The notes: a model not told the origin generated them from the letters alone. Positions 49,914-59,124 are shown, counted from the stretch's first letter. The stretch is DNA of 64,000 bases from Treponema sp. (GCA_016290995.1 JAEEVR010000007.1:41066-105065); one strand, 5' to 3'. Numbers and translations: made by a program.

Positions 49914-50408
49914 ATGAAATACGATGAAGAAATATTGAACTTGCTTGAACAAAACGCGCGCTTGAGCGTGGAAGACATCGCCGCGATGACAAAAAAGAGT
50001 CCCGACGAGGTCAAGAGCATCATAAAGCAGATGGAAGACGAGGGCATCATCTTAAAGTATGGCGCCGTCATCAACAAGGAAAAGTTGGCGGGAACCGACG
50101 ACAAGGTTCGCGTGCAAATTCAAATCCAAGTTTCGCCCGAGCGCGAGCACGGCTTTGACAAAATCGCCGACCGCATTTACCGCTATCCGCAAGTAAAGTC
50201 GGTTTACCTTATGAGCGGCGGCTACGATTTTATGGTCGTCATCGAAGGAGACTCTCTTAAGGAAGTGGGCTTGTTCGTAAGCGAAAAGCTTGCCACGCTG
50301 GAAGGCGTTCGTTCCACCAAAACTTGCTTTGTGCTAAAGACTTACAAAGAGAACGACGTTATTTACGTCGAAGACGAAAAAGACCGCCGCGAAGGAGCGA
50401 TGGCATAA
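49914..50408 (+). CDS. Lrp/AsnC-family regulator
   Basis: The 164-residue protein has an N-terminal winged HTH (about 1-55; ILNLLEQNARLSVEDIAAMTKKSPDEVKSIIKQMEDEGIILKYGAVIN) and a C-terminal RAM/ACT-like ligand domain (about 65-150; YLMSGGYDFMVVIEGDSL). The family senses amino acids. The stop overlaps the aminotransferase ATG (TAATG), so it very probably controls, or is made together with, that enzyme. TAGAAT (49900-49905) lies eight bases before the ATG. Confidence 0.9.
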   Translation: MKYDEEILNLLEQNARLSVEDIAAMTKKSPDEVKSIIKQMEDEGIILKYGAVINKEKLAGTDDKVRVQIQIQVSPEREHGFDKIADRIYRYPQVKSVYLMSGGYDFMVVIEGDSLKEVGLFVSEKLATLEGVRSTKTCFVLKTYKENDVIYVEDEKDRREGAMA

Positions 50409-51577
50409 TGAACACAAGACCCGACAGGCTTAGCGCCTCGATGATGCAGATTCCTCCAAGCGGAATCAGAAAATTTTTTGAAATGCTTATCGGCCACGAC
50501 GACGTGATATCTTTGAGCGTCGGCGAGCCGGACTTTCCAACGCCTTGGGTGATTCGCGAGGAAGCCTTTTACCATTTGGAAAAGGGCCACACAAGCTACA
50601 CTTCAAACTGGGGCTTGATTGAATTGCGCGAAGAGATCGCCAAATACCTCGCGCGCTACAACATGTCTTACGAGCCCAAAAACGAAATACTGATAACGGT
50701 CGGCGCCAGCGAAGGCGTTGACGCGGTTTTGCGCGCGATTCTTAATCCCGGCGACGAAATCATCGTAAGCCAGCCCTGTTACGTAAACTATGTTCCGCTC
50801 GCGGAATTGTGTCAAGCCAAGGCCGTTCCGCTGGACACAGGAAAGTCCAATTTTTATCCGACGGCGGAAGCGGTGGAAAAACTTATCACGCCAAAGACAA
50901 AGGCCTTGATGATTTGCTCTCCCAACAATCCTACGGGAACGATGATTCCCAAAGAGGAGTTGGAAAAAATCGCCGAGCTTGCAAAGAAGCATCAGTTTTG
51001 GGTAATCAGCGACGAAATCTATTGCGAGTTGGTTTACGATGGAAGCGAGCACGTTTCAATCGGCTCCTTCCCTGGAATGAAAGACTACACGATCATCCTT
51101 AACGGTTTTTCAAAATCGTTTGCGATGACCGGTTGGCGCATCGGCTACATCGCCGCTCCTAACGAACTCTTGTCGCAAATCGTAAAGGTGCACGGATACA
51201 ACACGATTTGCGCGCCGATTTTCAGCCAGTACGCCGCGGCGGAAGGACTTCGCAACGGCTGGAAAGAAGTTGAAAAAATGCGCGTAAGCTACCAGCAGCG
51301 CCGCAACTTGATGGAAAAAGCCTTTAACGAAATGGGCCTTCCGGTGCCGGAACCAAAGGGCGCCTTTTACATGTTCCCAGACATTTCCGCGACGGGATTA
51401 AGCAGCGAAGAATTCGCCACGCGGCTTTTTAAGGAACACAACGTTGCCGTAGTTCCGGGAAGCGTTTTTGGCGCGGGCGGCGAGGGCCACATCCGCGTCT
51501 GTTACGCCACTGCGGTAGATAAGATAAAAGTGGCGTTAGAGCGAATAGAACTTATGGCGCAAAACCTTAAACGGTAG
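50408..51577 (+). CDS. PLP-dependent class I/II aminotransferase
   Basis: The 389-residue fold-type I enzyme shows SVGEPDFPTPWVIREEAF, TVGASEGVDAVLRAILNPGDEI, CSPNNPTGTMIPKEEL, SDEIYCELVYDG and the PLP-lysine motif NGFSKSFAMTGWRIGY (Lys near residue 233). The substrate cannot be read from sequence; relatives include aspartate, aromatic and alanine aminotransferases, and the linked AsnC/Lrp regulator fits such a role. The ATG at 50408 overlaps the regulator's stop. GGAG lies 8 bases upstream, inside that gene. Confidence 0.93.
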   Translation: MNTRPDRLSASMMQIPPSGIRKFFEMLIGHDDVISLSVGEPDFPTPWVIREEAFYHLEKGHTSYTSNWGLIELREEIAKYLARYNMSYEPKNEILITVGASEGVDAVLRAILNPGDEIIVSQPCYVNYVPLAELCQAKAVPLDTGKSNFYPTAEAVEKLITPKTKALMICSPNNPTGTMIPKEELEKIAELAKKHQFWVISDEIYCELVYDGSEHVSIGSFPGMKDYTIILNGFSKSFAMTGWRIGYIAAPNELLSQIVKVHGYNTICAPIFSQYAAAEGLRNGWKEVEKMRVSYQQRRNLMEKAFNEMGLPVPEPKGAFYMFPDISATGLSSEEFATRLFKEHNVAVVPGSVFGAGGEGHIRVCYATAVDKIKVALERIELMAQNLKR

Positions 51578-51593
51578 CAAGACCATAAACCTT

Positions 51594-51653
51594 GTGGCGT
51601 TTTGTATAGGAAATTATCCACTGGTCCGCTCACGCGGACTGTCAATACGCCAC
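51594..51653. terminator. Two-stem structured element between convergent genes
   Basis: An outer stem GTGGCGT (51594-51600) / ACGCCAC (51647-51653) encloses an inner stem GTCCGC-tcac-GCGGAC (51624-51639). It lies between the aminotransferase and the sugar transferase, whose transcripts converge, and is followed by TTTT. The left half, GCGTTTTGTATAGGAAATT, closely resembles a segment at 49656-49675. Confidence 0.5.
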
Positions 51654-51658
51654 TGCTT

Positions 51659-53092
51659 TTAGTAGGCGCCTTTGCCGCAGAGGACGACCCAAACGGTTTT
51701 GATTAGAATCCAGATGTCAAGCCAAATCGACCAGTTTTGGATGTAGTAGGCGTCTAGCGTCACGCGGTCTTCGTAGGCGGTGTCGCTGCGGCCTGATGTT
51801 TGCCACATTCCTGAAAGGCCGGGCAATACCGAAAGTATGTAGTCCGCCTTTTTTCCGTAGCGCTCAAGCTCGTCTTGCATTACAGGCCGCGGTCCGATGA
51901 AACTCATTTGGCCGACGAATATGTTTATCAATTGCGGAAGCTCGTCCAAGCTTGTCTTTCGGATGAATTTTCCAAAGGGCGTGACGCGGGGGTCGTTTTC
52001 CAACTTGCGGTCTCTGTCCCATTGTTTTTTCATTTCCGGGTTTTCTTTTAAAATCTTTTTTAGTTGCTTATCCGCGTCAATGTACATTGAACGGAATTTC
52101 CAGCACTTGAATTCTTTTCCGTTAAGGCCCACGCGCTTGTGGCCGTAAAGAACTGGTCCGGGAGAAGTGAGCTTTACAAATAGCGCCGTCAACAGGCAAA
52201 CCGGAAGCGTCAAAGGCAGCGAGCAAAGAATTAGCGCAATGTCAAAGGCGCGCTTTGCTACATGCGATTGTATTTTTGTCAAATAATTTGTTGACGAGAA
52301 GGCGACGATTCCCGCGATGTCGCGCAAGTGCGGCGCTCCGCTCATGGTGCTGTTCAATTGTTCCGAAACTACGATCGTGTAGCGGAAGAATTTTTTCATT
52401 TCGTCAAAGTCGCTCTTGTAGCCTGAAAGCACGGCGACTTTAATTTTTTTCTTTTTTATCGCGTCGAACAAATCCTGCGAAGGCGCCATTACGGGGACGC
52501 CCATAAACTCGTCTTTGATTTTTTTTGCGTCGTTTACAATTAAAGCCGGTCTGTATCCCAAGTGGCCGTTTTTTAAGAAACGGTTTACAACCATGTCGCC
52601 GGAATTACCGGAGCAAAAAACGACTGCGGGCAAGCCCCAAAACTTGAACAAGCCAAAAAAGCGGCGGACGGCTTCTCTCATTCCCGGAAGCAAGATTGTC
52701 GCAAAGGGAACGGCTATTACCAAAGCGGCGGCGATGGCGATTTTGTCTTCGGCGTCTTCCACAAAGATGCTGAGAGCGATTCCGCAAAAGCCAAAGAAGG
52801 TGCAGATTGAAAGGCGCTTTACGTCTTCGGCAGGCGAGTTCATTACTCCGGGATACAAGTCCGCCGCGTAAAAAACGGCAAGAATCGCCGGAATGTAAAT
52901 GTAGTAGTCAACGAAAGACCTAAAGTTGATAAAGCGGTGGTTGATTAAGTTCACCAAGAAAAAACCTATTCCGATGCACAAAAGCAAAACCGCCGCGTCA
53001 AAAATCATAATGGTCAAGCCGGACACAAAGGAACTTGTGCGCTTGAAATTCGCCGAGTAGTATTCTTCAAACTTTTTTACGTCTTTTTTCAT
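51659..53092 (-). CDS. Undecaprenyl-phosphate sugar transferase (WbaP-type)
   Basis: The 477-residue membrane protein starts polysaccharide or O-antigen assembly by moving sugar-1-phosphate to undecaprenyl phosphate. It has about four N-terminal helices (about 20-140), a CoA-binding-like soluble region (about 150-260) and a C-terminal transferase domain after one helix (about 280-477): SPGPVLYGHKRVGLNGKEFKCWKFRSM, TPFGKFIRKTSLDELPQL, GQMSFIGPRP and GLSGMWQTSGRSD. The donor sugar is unknown. It ends the minus-strand run begun by the ECF sigma gene, 8 bases after the beta-CASP gene. Confidence 0.92.
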   Translation of the reverse strand: MKKDVKKFEEYYSANFKRTSSFVSGLTIMIFDAAVLLLCIGIGFFLVNLINHRFINFRSFVDYYIYIPAILAVFYAADLYPGVMNSPAEDVKRLSICTFFGFCGIALSIFVEDAEDKIAIAAALVIAVPFATILLPGMREAVRRFFGLFKFWGLPAVVFCSGNSGDMVVNRFLKNGHLGYRPALIVNDAKKIKDEFMGVPVMAPSQDLFDAIKKKKIKVAVLSGYKSDFDEMKKFFRYTIVVSEQLNSTMSGAPHLRDIAGIVAFSSTNYLTKIQSHVAKRAFDIALILCSLPLTLPVCLLTALFVKLTSPGPVLYGHKRVGLNGKEFKCWKFRSMYIDADKQLKKILKENPEMKKQWDRDRKLENDPRVTPFGKFIRKTSLDELPQLINIFVGQMSFIGPRPVMQDELERYGKKADYILSVLPGLSGMWQTSGRSDTAYEDRVTLDAYYIQNWSIWLDIWILIKTVWVVLCGKGAY

Positions 53093-53100
53093 AAGGCAAA

Positions 53101-54513
53101 TTATAAAGTGTATTCTTCTCCATACTTTGACGACTGAACGTTTTTAAATCCGTTCTCCGCCAAATAGTTTGTCATAAATTCTTGGGCGTCTTTTTCGCCG
53201 TGGACAAGGAACAATTTCTTTAGACGGCTTGTGTCCACCGCTTTTAGCCATTCGGTTGTTTCTTCGTAGTCGGCGTGGGCGCTAAAGGCGTTGATCTTTT
53301 CCACCTTGGCGCGAACTTCGTAAACGTCGCCCATAATTTTGACTTCTTTGGCTCCGTCAAAGATACGGCGGCCCAAAGTGTTTTCGGCCATGTAGCCTAC
53401 GATCAAAATTGTGTTGCGCTCGTTGTCGATGTTGTTGGCAAGGTGGTGCAGGATGCGGCCCGCTTCGCACATGCCGTCGGCGCTAAGAATGATCATCGGG
53501 CCGGGCTTTTTGTTGAGCGCTTTGGATTCATCTACGCTGGTTACCATTTGAAGAGCGTTAAAGCCAAAGGGGTTTTTGTGGTGGACGAGGAAGGCTTGCG
53601 AAACCTTTTCGTCGTAGCATTCGGGATGCGATTGGAAAATTCCAGTGGCGTTTACGGCCATCGGGCTGTCTACGTAAATCGGAACTTGCGGAATTTTTTT
53701 CATATCGACAAGCTTATGCAGCTGGTAAATGATTTCTTGCGTGCGCTCGATGGCGAACGAGGGCATGATGATCTTTCCCTTTTTGTCGATTGTCTCGCGA
53801 ATGATTCTGGTAAGGGCTTTGAGCGCGTAGTCCTTTTGGTCGTGCTTTCGGTTTCCGTAAGTGCTTTCGCAAACGATGTAGTCCGGCGGCGGAAAGCTGG
53901 TGGAAGGGTCGCGAACAATAGACTTGTTTTTTCGTCCCAAGTCGCCAGTGAACAAAATGCGCGTTTCTTCGGGCTTTCCTTCGTAAATTGTAAAGTAGGC
54001 AAATGACGAGCCAAGGATATGGCCCGCGTCAAAGAATTCCACCGAAACGTTTGGACCGATGAACATCTTTCGGTTGTATGAAACGGTGACAAATTGGTTC
54101 ATCGCCTTTATGCAGTCTTGCTCGTCGTAAATTGGCTTCCAAGTAAAGCGCTCTCCCTTGCGGCGGGCCTGTTCTTCCAAGTATTCCGCGTCGCGGGCCT
54201 GGATGCGGGCGCTGTCCATAACGACAAGGTTGGCCAAGTCGCGGGTCGCGCTGGTGGCGTAAATGTTTCCGTTGTAGCCTTTTTTTGCCAAAAGGGGAAT
54301 CAAGCCGCAGTGGTCAAAATGACCGTGGGTTATTACCACGGCGTCAAGCTTTTCGTGGTCAAAGTCAAAATTGCGGTTTTTTTCGTCAGACTCGCTGCGG
54401 TGGCCCTGAAAGGCTCCACAGTCAATCATGTACGCGCGTCCGTCAACTTCCAATATGTGTTTGCTGCCAGTCACTTCCTCGGCGGCGCCGAGTGAATAAA
54501 GTTTAATCGCCAT
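53101..54513 (-). CDS. Beta-CASP metallo-beta-lactamase family RNase-like protein
   Basis: The 470-residue protein has the metallo-beta-lactamase motif VVITHGHFDHCGLIP (about 60), the DCGAFQG and DAGHILGSS segments, GDLGRKNKSI and the beta-CASP motif B region with MIILSADGMCEAGRILHHL. The C-terminus has the RMMBL motif around FSAHADYEETTEWL. Relatives process RNA; bacterial members with this layout are usually RNases of unknown target. It follows the tonB gene by 39 bases on the same strand. Confidence 0.9.
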   Translation of the reverse strand: MAIKLYSLGAAEEVTGSKHILEVDGRAYMIDCGAFQGHRSESDEKNRNFDFDHEKLDAVVITHGHFDHCGLIPLLAKKGYNGNIYATSATRDLANLVVMDSARIQARDAEYLEEQARRKGERFTWKPIYDEQDCIKAMNQFVTVSYNRKMFIGPNVSVEFFDAGHILGSSFAYFTIYEGKPEETRILFTGDLGRKNKSIVRDPSTSFPPPDYIVCESTYGNRKHDQKDYALKALTRIIRETIDKKGKIIMPSFAIERTQEIIYQLHKLVDMKKIPQVPIYVDSPMAVNATGIFQSHPECYDEKVSQAFLVHHKNPFGFNALQMVTSVDESKALNKKPGPMIILSADGMCEAGRILHHLANNIDNERNTILIVGYMAENTLGRRIFDGAKEVKIMGDVYEVRAKVEKINAFSAHADYEETTEWLKAVDTSRLKKLFLVHGEKDAQEFMTNYLAENGFKNVQSSKYGEEYTL

Positions 54514-54552
54514 ATTTCACTATTATACACCTTTTTTGGCGATAATGCAAAT

Positions 54553-55134
54553 TCAATTTAGCGTAAACTTGATCGGATATCTGTAGCGGACCGCGCAATT
54601 CTTTCCGTTGGCGTTGGCCGGAACGCAGACAATGCCTTTAAGGGCTGCCACTGCGGCTTCGGCAAAGCCGTGGCCCGGGTCTTTGAGAACTTTTATGTTT
54701 TTTATGGCTCCCTTGCTGTCGATAAAAAGCTCTAGGTAAACGACGGCTTCGATTCCTTGGCGGAGGGCCATCGGCGGATACTCGATTTTTGAAAGCACTT
54801 CGCGGATTGGGATGACCGGCACGGAAGAAATTTTGTGCTGGGGCAAAAAGGCGCTTTCGTCAAAGTCTTTTACTTTCTTTTCCGTTTCGCGAACGCGTTC
54901 CGAGGCTTTTGGCTGGTTTACGACAATTTCGTCGCTTTGCGGCTCAGGCTTGACGTATTCCTGCACGTCCACCAATTTAAAGACGTCGGCTTGGCTAAAG
55001 TCTACGGTTTCTACGTCCTCTTCCTTTTGCTTTACGCTAAAAAAGCAAATCGCCGCGACATGAATTAAAAGGGCAAAGGCAAAAACCGCAAGGCGCCATA
55101 TTCTTGAATGCTTTGTCAATTTTTCTACAGACAT
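54553..55134 (-). CDS. tonB: TonB energy transducer
   Basis: The 193-residue protein has a single N-terminal transmembrane helix (about 12-32), a Glu/Lys/Pro/Val periplasmic spacer (about 40-100) and a C-terminal TonB domain (about 110-193; YPPMALRQGIEAVVYLELFIDSKGAIKNIKVLKDPGHGFAEAAVAALKG). It couples the ExbB-ExbD proton motor to an outer-membrane receptor. Two bases separate it from the second exbD; the receptor gene is upstream in the same cluster. Confidence 0.92.
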   Translation of the reverse strand: MSVEKLTKHSRIWRLAVFAFALLIHVAAICFFSVKQKEEDVETVDFSQADVFKLVDVQEYVKPEPQSDEIVVNQPKASERVRETEKKVKDFDESAFLPQHKISSVPVIPIREVLSKIEYPPMALRQGIEAVVYLELFIDSKGAIKNIKVLKDPGHGFAEAAVAALKGIVCVPANANGKNCAVRYRYPIKFTLN

Positions 55135-55135
55135 T

Positions 55136-55537
55136 TTATTTTTCCTTTACGACAAAACTTACAACTCGATGCTGCAAGGATTGTAAAATTGAGGTGACGC
55201 CGTTGATGTATTTGTAGGGCGTGTCCTTGTCCGCAATGATGTGGATTCTGACGTTTGGGTTTTGGGCGATGGCGGTGACAATGGCTTTTTCCAAAGCCAC
55301 AGCGTCAAGAATTTGTCCGTCGGCCGAAACGATTCCGTTGTTTTGAACCCATATCTCAAAATTTTCGTCGGCTTGCGTCCGTTCCAAGACCGCGCTCTCG
55401 GAATAATTGATCTTTTCTTCGTAGCGTTGGTTCATTAATGAAATGAGCATGATGAAAATCAAGAGCAAAAAACCGATGTCCGACATTGAAGAAGTGGCGA
55501 CGCTTGGCTTTCTTCTTTTTACTTTTGTGTCAATCAT
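55136..55537 (-). CDS. exbD: ExbD-like motor subunit (second copy)
   Basis: The 133-residue protein has one N-terminal helix (about 17-38; SDIGFLLLIFIMLISLM) with the conserved membrane Asp of ExbD/TolR and a periplasmic ExbD fold (about 60-130; DGQILDAVALEKAIVTAIAQNPNVRIHIIADKDTPYKYINGVTSIL). It follows the first exbD by 10 bases. Two ExbD genes in one operon occur in many TonB and Tol systems and may form a heterodimer. Confidence 0.9.
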   Translation of the reverse strand: MIDTKVKRRKPSVATSSMSDIGFLLLIFIMLISLMNQRYEEKINYSESAVLERTQADENFEIWVQNNGIVSADGQILDAVALEKAIVTAIAQNPNVRIHIIADKDTPYKYINGVTSILQSLQHRVVSFVVKEK

Positions 55538-55547
55538 AATTCTTTCC

Positions 55548-55946
55548 TCATCTCATCCTAAAAGAAAAGTTTTCAACTTTAAGCTTTCTTATGGCGGCAA
55601 CCACGTCTATCACGCGTTGGTAGCGCGTCTCTGGGTTTATCGTAAGAAGAAAAGTCATATTGGGTTGGTACTTTAACTTTTCTTCTATCTTTTTTGACAA
55701 GGCTTCCATTTTGATTTCTTGGCCGTCAAGAAACAAGGCGCCGTTTTGATCCAAGTCGCACTTTAGGATGTCGTCTATGTTGACAACAATCGGCTTGTCC
55801 TTTGACGGCAAGTTCAACAAAAATCCTTTGTTGACGTTAAAGCCTGCGATTACGATAAAAAATATTATCAGCAAAAAGGACAAGTCGTTTAAGGCGCCGG
55901 AACTGCTGGAGTCTTCGATGTTGCGGCGAGGAGGTCTTTTAATCAT
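55548..55946 (-). CDS. exbD: ExbD-like motor subunit (first copy)
   Basis: The 132-residue protein has one N-terminal helix (about 17-37; ALNDLSFLLIIFFIVIAGF) with the conserved Asp, a LPSKDKPIV linker and the ExbD periplasmic fold (LKCDLDQNGALFLDGQEIKMEALSKKIEEKLKYQPNMTFLLTINPETRYQRVIDVVAAIRK). It overlaps exbB by four bases (ATGA). It differs clearly from the second copy, so this is an old duplication, not a recent one. Confidence 0.9.
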   Translation of the reverse strand: MIKRPPRRNIEDSSSSGALNDLSFLLIIFFIVIAGFNVNKGFLLNLPSKDKPIVVNIDDILKCDLDQNGALFLDGQEIKMEALSKKIEEKLKYQPNMTFLLTINPETRYQRVIDVVAAIRKLKVENFSFRMR

Positions 55947-56563
55947 ATCAACTCCGGAATCAAGTCGTCGATCGCTTTTGACGCTTCGGCGGAGAAGGAG
56001 TCAACGCGCTGAATCAAAAGATTGTAGGCGACAAGCGCCGTGATCGCGATTATCAAGCCAAAGACTGTTGTGATCAAGGCTTCGTAAATTCCTCCGGCAA
56101 CAAGCTGAGCGTTAACGTCGGTCGCTTCGGCGATGGAGCGGAAGGCGCCAATCATTCCTGATACCGTTCCCAAAAAGCCGGTGAGAGGCGCGAGGGAAGA
56201 AAGCGCCGTAAGATAGTTGAAGCCGTTTTCCATTCTGCGAAGGCGTTCTTGAGCCTCGCTTTCGGCGGCGCGTTCCATTCGGTTTTCGCCGTACTTTGCG
56301 TTTTCCAAAAGCGCCAAAAGGATTGAGGCGATCGTTTGGTTGCGCTGGCAGTTTTGCAAAAACTTTACGGCCTCGTCTCTTTTTCCGTCGCGCAAAAAAT
56401 CTTTGATTTTTCCGCTGATGGGATAAGCCTTGCAATTGTGCCAGTAAAGGTAAATGCAGCGCTCGATTACGATGCTGAGCGTAGCCACGGAAAAGGCCAG
56501 GAGCACCCACATAAAGGGTCCGCCAAGCTTGAACAATTCAATTAAGCTAAATCCGTTTTCCAT
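55943..56563 (-). CDS. exbB: ExbB/TolQ-family proton channel
   Basis: The 206-residue membrane protein has three helices (about 14-35, 118-142, 165-188) and the MotA/TolQ/ExbB signatures LAFSVATLSIVIERCIYLYWH, TALSSLAPLTGFLGTVSGMI and the ITTVFGLIIAITALVAYNLL helix containing the conserved proton-path Thr. Together with the two ExbDs and TonB it forms a complete energy system. It lies 24 bases after the TonB-dependent receptor gene. Confidence 0.93.
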   Translation of the reverse strand: MENGFSLIELFKLGGPFMWVLLAFSVATLSIVIERCIYLYWHNCKAYPISGKIKDFLRDGKRDEAVKFLQNCQRNQTIASILLALLENAKYGENRMERAAESEAQERLRRMENGFNYLTALSSLAPLTGFLGTVSGMIGAFRSIAEATDVNAQLVAGGIYEALITTVFGLIIAITALVAYNLLIQRVDSFSAEASKAIDDLIPELI

Positions 56564-56587
56564 TTTTTGTTTCCTCCAAATTGTTTA

Positions 56588-59116
56588 TTAAAACTGTACT
56601 TTGATTCCCAGAGAAGGAATCGGCATTCCAATGCTAAAGTCAACCGAGTCCGCTGTGTCGCTGGGCTCACCCGTGTACTTGTTGAACGACTTGTCTCCCT
56701 TGGGAGAGTAAAGGTTTACGAATATGTCTTGCGCCGCGATGTAGAATTCCCAGCTTGCCTTGTCGTTGTGCGTCTTCCACTGGTAAGAAAGCCTAAGGTC
56801 AATCGGGCAAGAAATCTGCGTTCTTAGCGTGTCGCTGTAGTAAGAGCTTCTTGAGTAGCGCTGAACGACTGTTCCGTCATCCATTTGAGCGGCGTAGCAT
56901 GTTACGTTTCCGATTCCCTGCTTTGGGGCGCCGGTGGCAAGAGTTCCTTTGACTGTAAAGGTCCAGCCTTTTCCAAAGTGCCAGTTGCTAACAACGTTCA
57001 AAGTGTGAAAGCGGTGGTAGTTGGGATAATACCATTCGTCAAGGGGAGCGTTGTACATTGACTCAACATAATCGTTGGCTCCGACAGATGAGGGATTCTT
57101 CAATCGAGAGTAAACGAATGAGTAAGAAAGATATCCGTCCCACTTGCCGCCAATCTTTTTTTCGATCATTGTGTCGATTCCAAAGACGTGGCCTTTGCCG
57201 TTGTCCTTGTAAATCATATTTGTGTCGGCGTATCCGCTGGCCGCAGTTGAAACTTGGTACGCGTAAATTCTTGAAAGATAATTTTTGTAATACGCTTCCA
57301 ACTTAAAGTTCCAGCCGTTTGTCAAAGCGGCGTTGGCTCCGATTACGGCAAAGACCGCGCGGTTTGTATGCATGTCAAAGTCTTTGATGCCGTTCTTCTT
57401 TGTGATAAGCATGATGTCGCGGGGAACGGAGGTGAACAAGCCGCTTCCAATTGTGAACGAGGCCTTGTCAAGAAGTCCCTTATCAGTCCACGGAGTGATT
57501 GTCACAGACGCGCGCGGGCAAAGGTCTGGAATCAAGTTAAGGGTAAAGCCGTCGTTTGTGTTAAAGATGTTCATCATTTCCGCGCGCAAGCCAAGCTCCG
57601 CCTGAAAAAAGTCTTTTTCCTTTCCGTAATTCCAGGAGGCGTAAAGGGCGTTGCTCAAAAGGTTGTTGCCGTTGATGTCGCTGTCCCATTTTGTCTTTTT
57701 GAACAAGCGCGAGTCGCCGCTTCCGATGTCGATGTAATGGTTCTGGTATTCCTTTATTCTTGAAGTTGAAAGAAACTCGTCGATTCCAAAAGAAAGGCGG
57801 TTGGCGTCGTTAAACTGAAGCTCGGTGTCGAACCTGCCGGCAATGAGATGGTTGTCGATTTTTTCCTGGTACTCGTTTTCCAAATTGTCCAACTTGTATG
57901 AACCGCCGCGAGTCACGCTTGGATAGAGCGAGCCGTACTTGTCCACGAATTCATCGTTGTAGTTTACCGTTCCGTTTTCGGTTGACTTCATTTTCATATT
58001 CTCGAACATTCCGTTGTAGGAGAGCGAACCGCGGAAAAGCAATTTGTCGCTGGCCAAATACTTTATGTTGATTCCGGCAAGCGCTTGGTAAATGTCGTAG
58101 TCCATGTTGACGTTTGTCTTGATGCCTTTCTTTGTTTCTGTTTGGTCGATTTCAAGGCCGTCGCTTCCAAAGAATCCGGTGAGCGAAATGTCAAGCTCGG
58201 GCTTGGGAGTGAAGTTTGCCTTTAAGAAAAAATCCCTTATGTAGGGCGGACGCTTGATCATGTCCAACGCGTCGCTGCCTGTCGCTTTGTACAAAGCGAA
58301 CACCGGCTCAAGGTAAGTGAAGTGGGCGCCCAAAATCATTCCGCCTACTTTCTTTCCAAAAGGAATTTGGGCAAAGGCGTCGGCGCTTGCCGTGGCGATT
58401 CCCAAGTTCATGTGAAAGTTTTCGTAGTCGGGCTTGATTGTCGTCGCTTCAAGAATTCCGCCTGAGGCGCGGCCATACTTTGCGGAGAAAATTCCGTTTG
58501 AAAGCTTTACGCTTTCTACCATCGCGGGGTTGAAGATTGAAACTCCGCCGCCCCAGTGCCACGGAAAGATTGTGTACATTCCATCAAGAAGACAAGAAAA
58601 TTCCCTTGGTTCCGCGCCGCGAATCGACGGCTCCGTTCCCCAGGCGCCGCTGTAAGAAACGCCTGGAAGGGTTCGCACCGCCGACATGCAGTCTTCCATA
58701 AGGCCGACGTTGGCGGTGGAATGCATTTCTTGCTTTGTCATGACGGTTGAAACGCCGGTCTTTTCTTCCGCGGAATCGGGGGAGGCGCGGTTTACGACAA
58801 GCTCCTGGCCTTCGATTACGCCGGCGATAGACATTGAGATTTGAACTTCTTGGCTGCTAGAAGAAAACTTGGCTGAGGCGCTTTGATAGCCCGCAAGCTT
58901 TGCTTCGATGGTTCCAGCGGAAATATTGTCAGGAACTGAAATTACGGCCAATCCGCTTTCGTCAGTCTGCGCGCTGAGTTGGGGATTTGCCTTTACCGTG
59001 ATTTTTACGCCTTCAAGGGGAATCTCAAGCTCTTTGTCTACGGCCAAAATTTTTAGGTCGCCGGCAAACGCAAGAGCGGGCGCCAAAGCTAAAACAATCG
59101 CTAATAACTTTTTCAT
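56588..59116 (-). CDS. TonB-dependent outer-membrane receptor
   Basis: The 842-residue protein has a signal peptide (1-18), a carboxypeptidase-regulatory-like beta-sandwich (about 20-100), a plug domain (about 105-235; TVMTKQEMHSTANVGLMEDCMSAVRTLPGV, then PSIRGAEPREFSCLLDGMYTIFPWHWGGG and VESVKLSNGIFSAKYGRASGGI) and a 22-strand barrel-like C-terminus ending LGIKVQF. It imports a large substrate that cannot be named; nothing typical of siderophore genes is nearby. A candidate ECF promoter stands upstream at 59139-59166. GAGG lies 9 bases before the ATG. Confidence 0.9.
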   Translation of the reverse strand: MKKLLAIVLALAPALAFAGDLKILAVDKELEIPLEGVKITVKANPQLSAQTDESGLAVISVPDNISAGTIEAKLAGYQSASAKFSSSSQEVQISMSIAGVIEGQELVVNRASPDSAEEKTGVSTVMTKQEMHSTANVGLMEDCMSAVRTLPGVSYSGAWGTEPSIRGAEPREFSCLLDGMYTIFPWHWGGGVSIFNPAMVESVKLSNGIFSAKYGRASGGILEATTIKPDYENFHMNLGIATASADAFAQIPFGKKVGGMILGAHFTYLEPVFALYKATGSDALDMIKRPPYIRDFFLKANFTPKPELDISLTGFFGSDGLEIDQTETKKGIKTNVNMDYDIYQALAGINIKYLASDKLLFRGSLSYNGMFENMKMKSTENGTVNYNDEFVDKYGSLYPSVTRGGSYKLDNLENEYQEKIDNHLIAGRFDTELQFNDANRLSFGIDEFLSTSRIKEYQNHYIDIGSGDSRLFKKTKWDSDINGNNLLSNALYASWNYGKEKDFFQAELGLRAEMMNIFNTNDGFTLNLIPDLCPRASVTITPWTDKGLLDKASFTIGSGLFTSVPRDIMLITKKNGIKDFDMHTNRAVFAVIGANAALTNGWNFKLEAYYKNYLSRIYAYQVSTAASGYADTNMIYKDNGKGHVFGIDTMIEKKIGGKWDGYLSYSFVYSRLKNPSSVGANDYVESMYNAPLDEWYYPNYHRFHTLNVVSNWHFGKGWTFTVKGTLATGAPKQGIGNVTCYAAQMDDGTVVQRYSRSSYYSDTLRTQISCPIDLRLSYQWKTHNDKASWEFYIAAQDIFVNLYSPKGDKSFNKYTGEPSDTADSVDFSIGMPIPSLGIKVQF

Positions 59117-59124
59117 TTTAACAA

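Noticed and set aside
53275..54006. 243-codon + strand frame opposite the beta-CASP gene
   Set aside because: Shadow of a well-supported gene; Val/Phe/Gly-rich artefact composition.
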